This document shows, piece by piece, positions 63,977 to 64,000 of a stretch of 64,000 nucleotides of DNA (within the stretch, counting starts at the first letter, position 1; every line of letters starts with the position of its first letter). The notes below the pieces were generated by a model. That model ran no database searches and was not told the DNA's origin. It was given only the letters and a program-made list of their open reading frames with translations. The DNA is from Sulfurospirillum sp. SCADC (GTDB lineage: Bacteria; Campylobacterota; Campylobacteria; Campylobacterales; Sulfurospirillaceae). The DNA is taken from the NCBI RefSeq assembly GCF_000743525.1, contig NZ_JQGK01000013.1:33327-97326 (forward strand). The letters run 5' to 3'. The position numbers and the translations under genes were made by a program.

Positions 63977-64000
63977 TTTATGGAGAGTTTGATCCTGGCT
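63977..64000 (+). rRNA. rrs: 16S ribosomal RNA, first ~24 nt
   Basis: The window ends in TTTATGGAGAGTTTGATCCT plus GGCT, the universal 5' end of bacterial 16S rRNA (27F primer region). The exact 5' end may differ by a few nt. Confidence 0.93.

Overview
The window looks like a chromosomal segment around the replication origin of a Campylobacterota bacterium, most likely Sulfurospirillum or a close relative. The evidence is the ruvC | dnaA-dnaN-gyrB block with DnaA-box clusters on both sides of dnaA, ThyX instead of ThyA, a short QueF, a two-subunit class I fumarase, sigma-54 hook promoters of the Campylobacter type (GG-N10-GC with a TTGCTT box), a soluble CZB-type chemoreceptor, and two PsrABC/PhsABC-type sulfur-respiration operons with rhodaneses. 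The genus is inferred from this gene content; no search was possible. The left edge cuts an isochorismatase-family gene and the right edge cuts a 16S rRNA gene after about 24 bases.

Layout. 1-5.2 kb: cysteine hydrolase (partial), 2-hydroxyacid dehydrogenase, AhpD-like protein, AspT/YidE-type transporter, an unknown protein and a cytosolic MCP. 5.27-12.3 kb: tRNA-Ser(GGA) followed by a complete type I restriction-modification operon (hsdM-hsdS-hsdR). 12.4-22.5 kb: Sel1 protein, lipoprotein, GntR regulator, fumarase, Bcr/CflA transporter, mutY-ung, the SRP RNA (not a protein gene), an HD protein, queF and a degenerate GGDEF-EAL protein. 22.4-28.6 kb: gyrB, dnaN, dnaA, ruvC, thyX and a bipartite oriC. 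28.6-35.5 kb: two hook-protein paralogues, flgD and fliK with two sigma-54 promoters. 35.6-43.5 kb: typA, LemA/DUF3137, FliL-like, MFS, RDD, pyrE, frr, polysaccharide deacetylase, secG. 43.6-49.1 kb: a cyclic-nucleotide signalling pair (metallo-beta-lactamase-GAF-HD-GYP protein plus CHASE2 adenylate cyclase) and a BioC-like methyltransferase. 49.6-62.8 kb: two paralogous respiratory operons, each molybdoenzyme - ferredoxin - NrfD anchor - triple-rhodanese lipoprotein, separated by a LysR regulator and two small exported cysteine proteins. 62.9-64 kb: Bax-inhibitor-1 family gene and the start of an rRNA operon.

Three features stand out beyond ordinary gene content. (1) The 10-bp palindrome TTACATGTAA occurs 28 times exactly, against a chance expectation well below one. 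It lies inside genes (as LHVK or TCK codons) and between genes, and is missing from the restriction operon, the dnaA-gyrB core and the two molybdoenzyme operons proper. Most intergenic copies sit about 37-51 bp upstream of a plausible -10 box. (2) A ~70-bp two-hairpin repeat occurs twice (14613-14683 and 19221-19290), with a nearly identical core and compensatory changes in one stem. (3) The two sulfur-respiration operons are mosaic paralogues: the signal-peptide codons and the rhodanese leaders are identical at DNA level, while neighbouring parts have diverged.

No CRISPR array, insertion sequence or prophage was seen.
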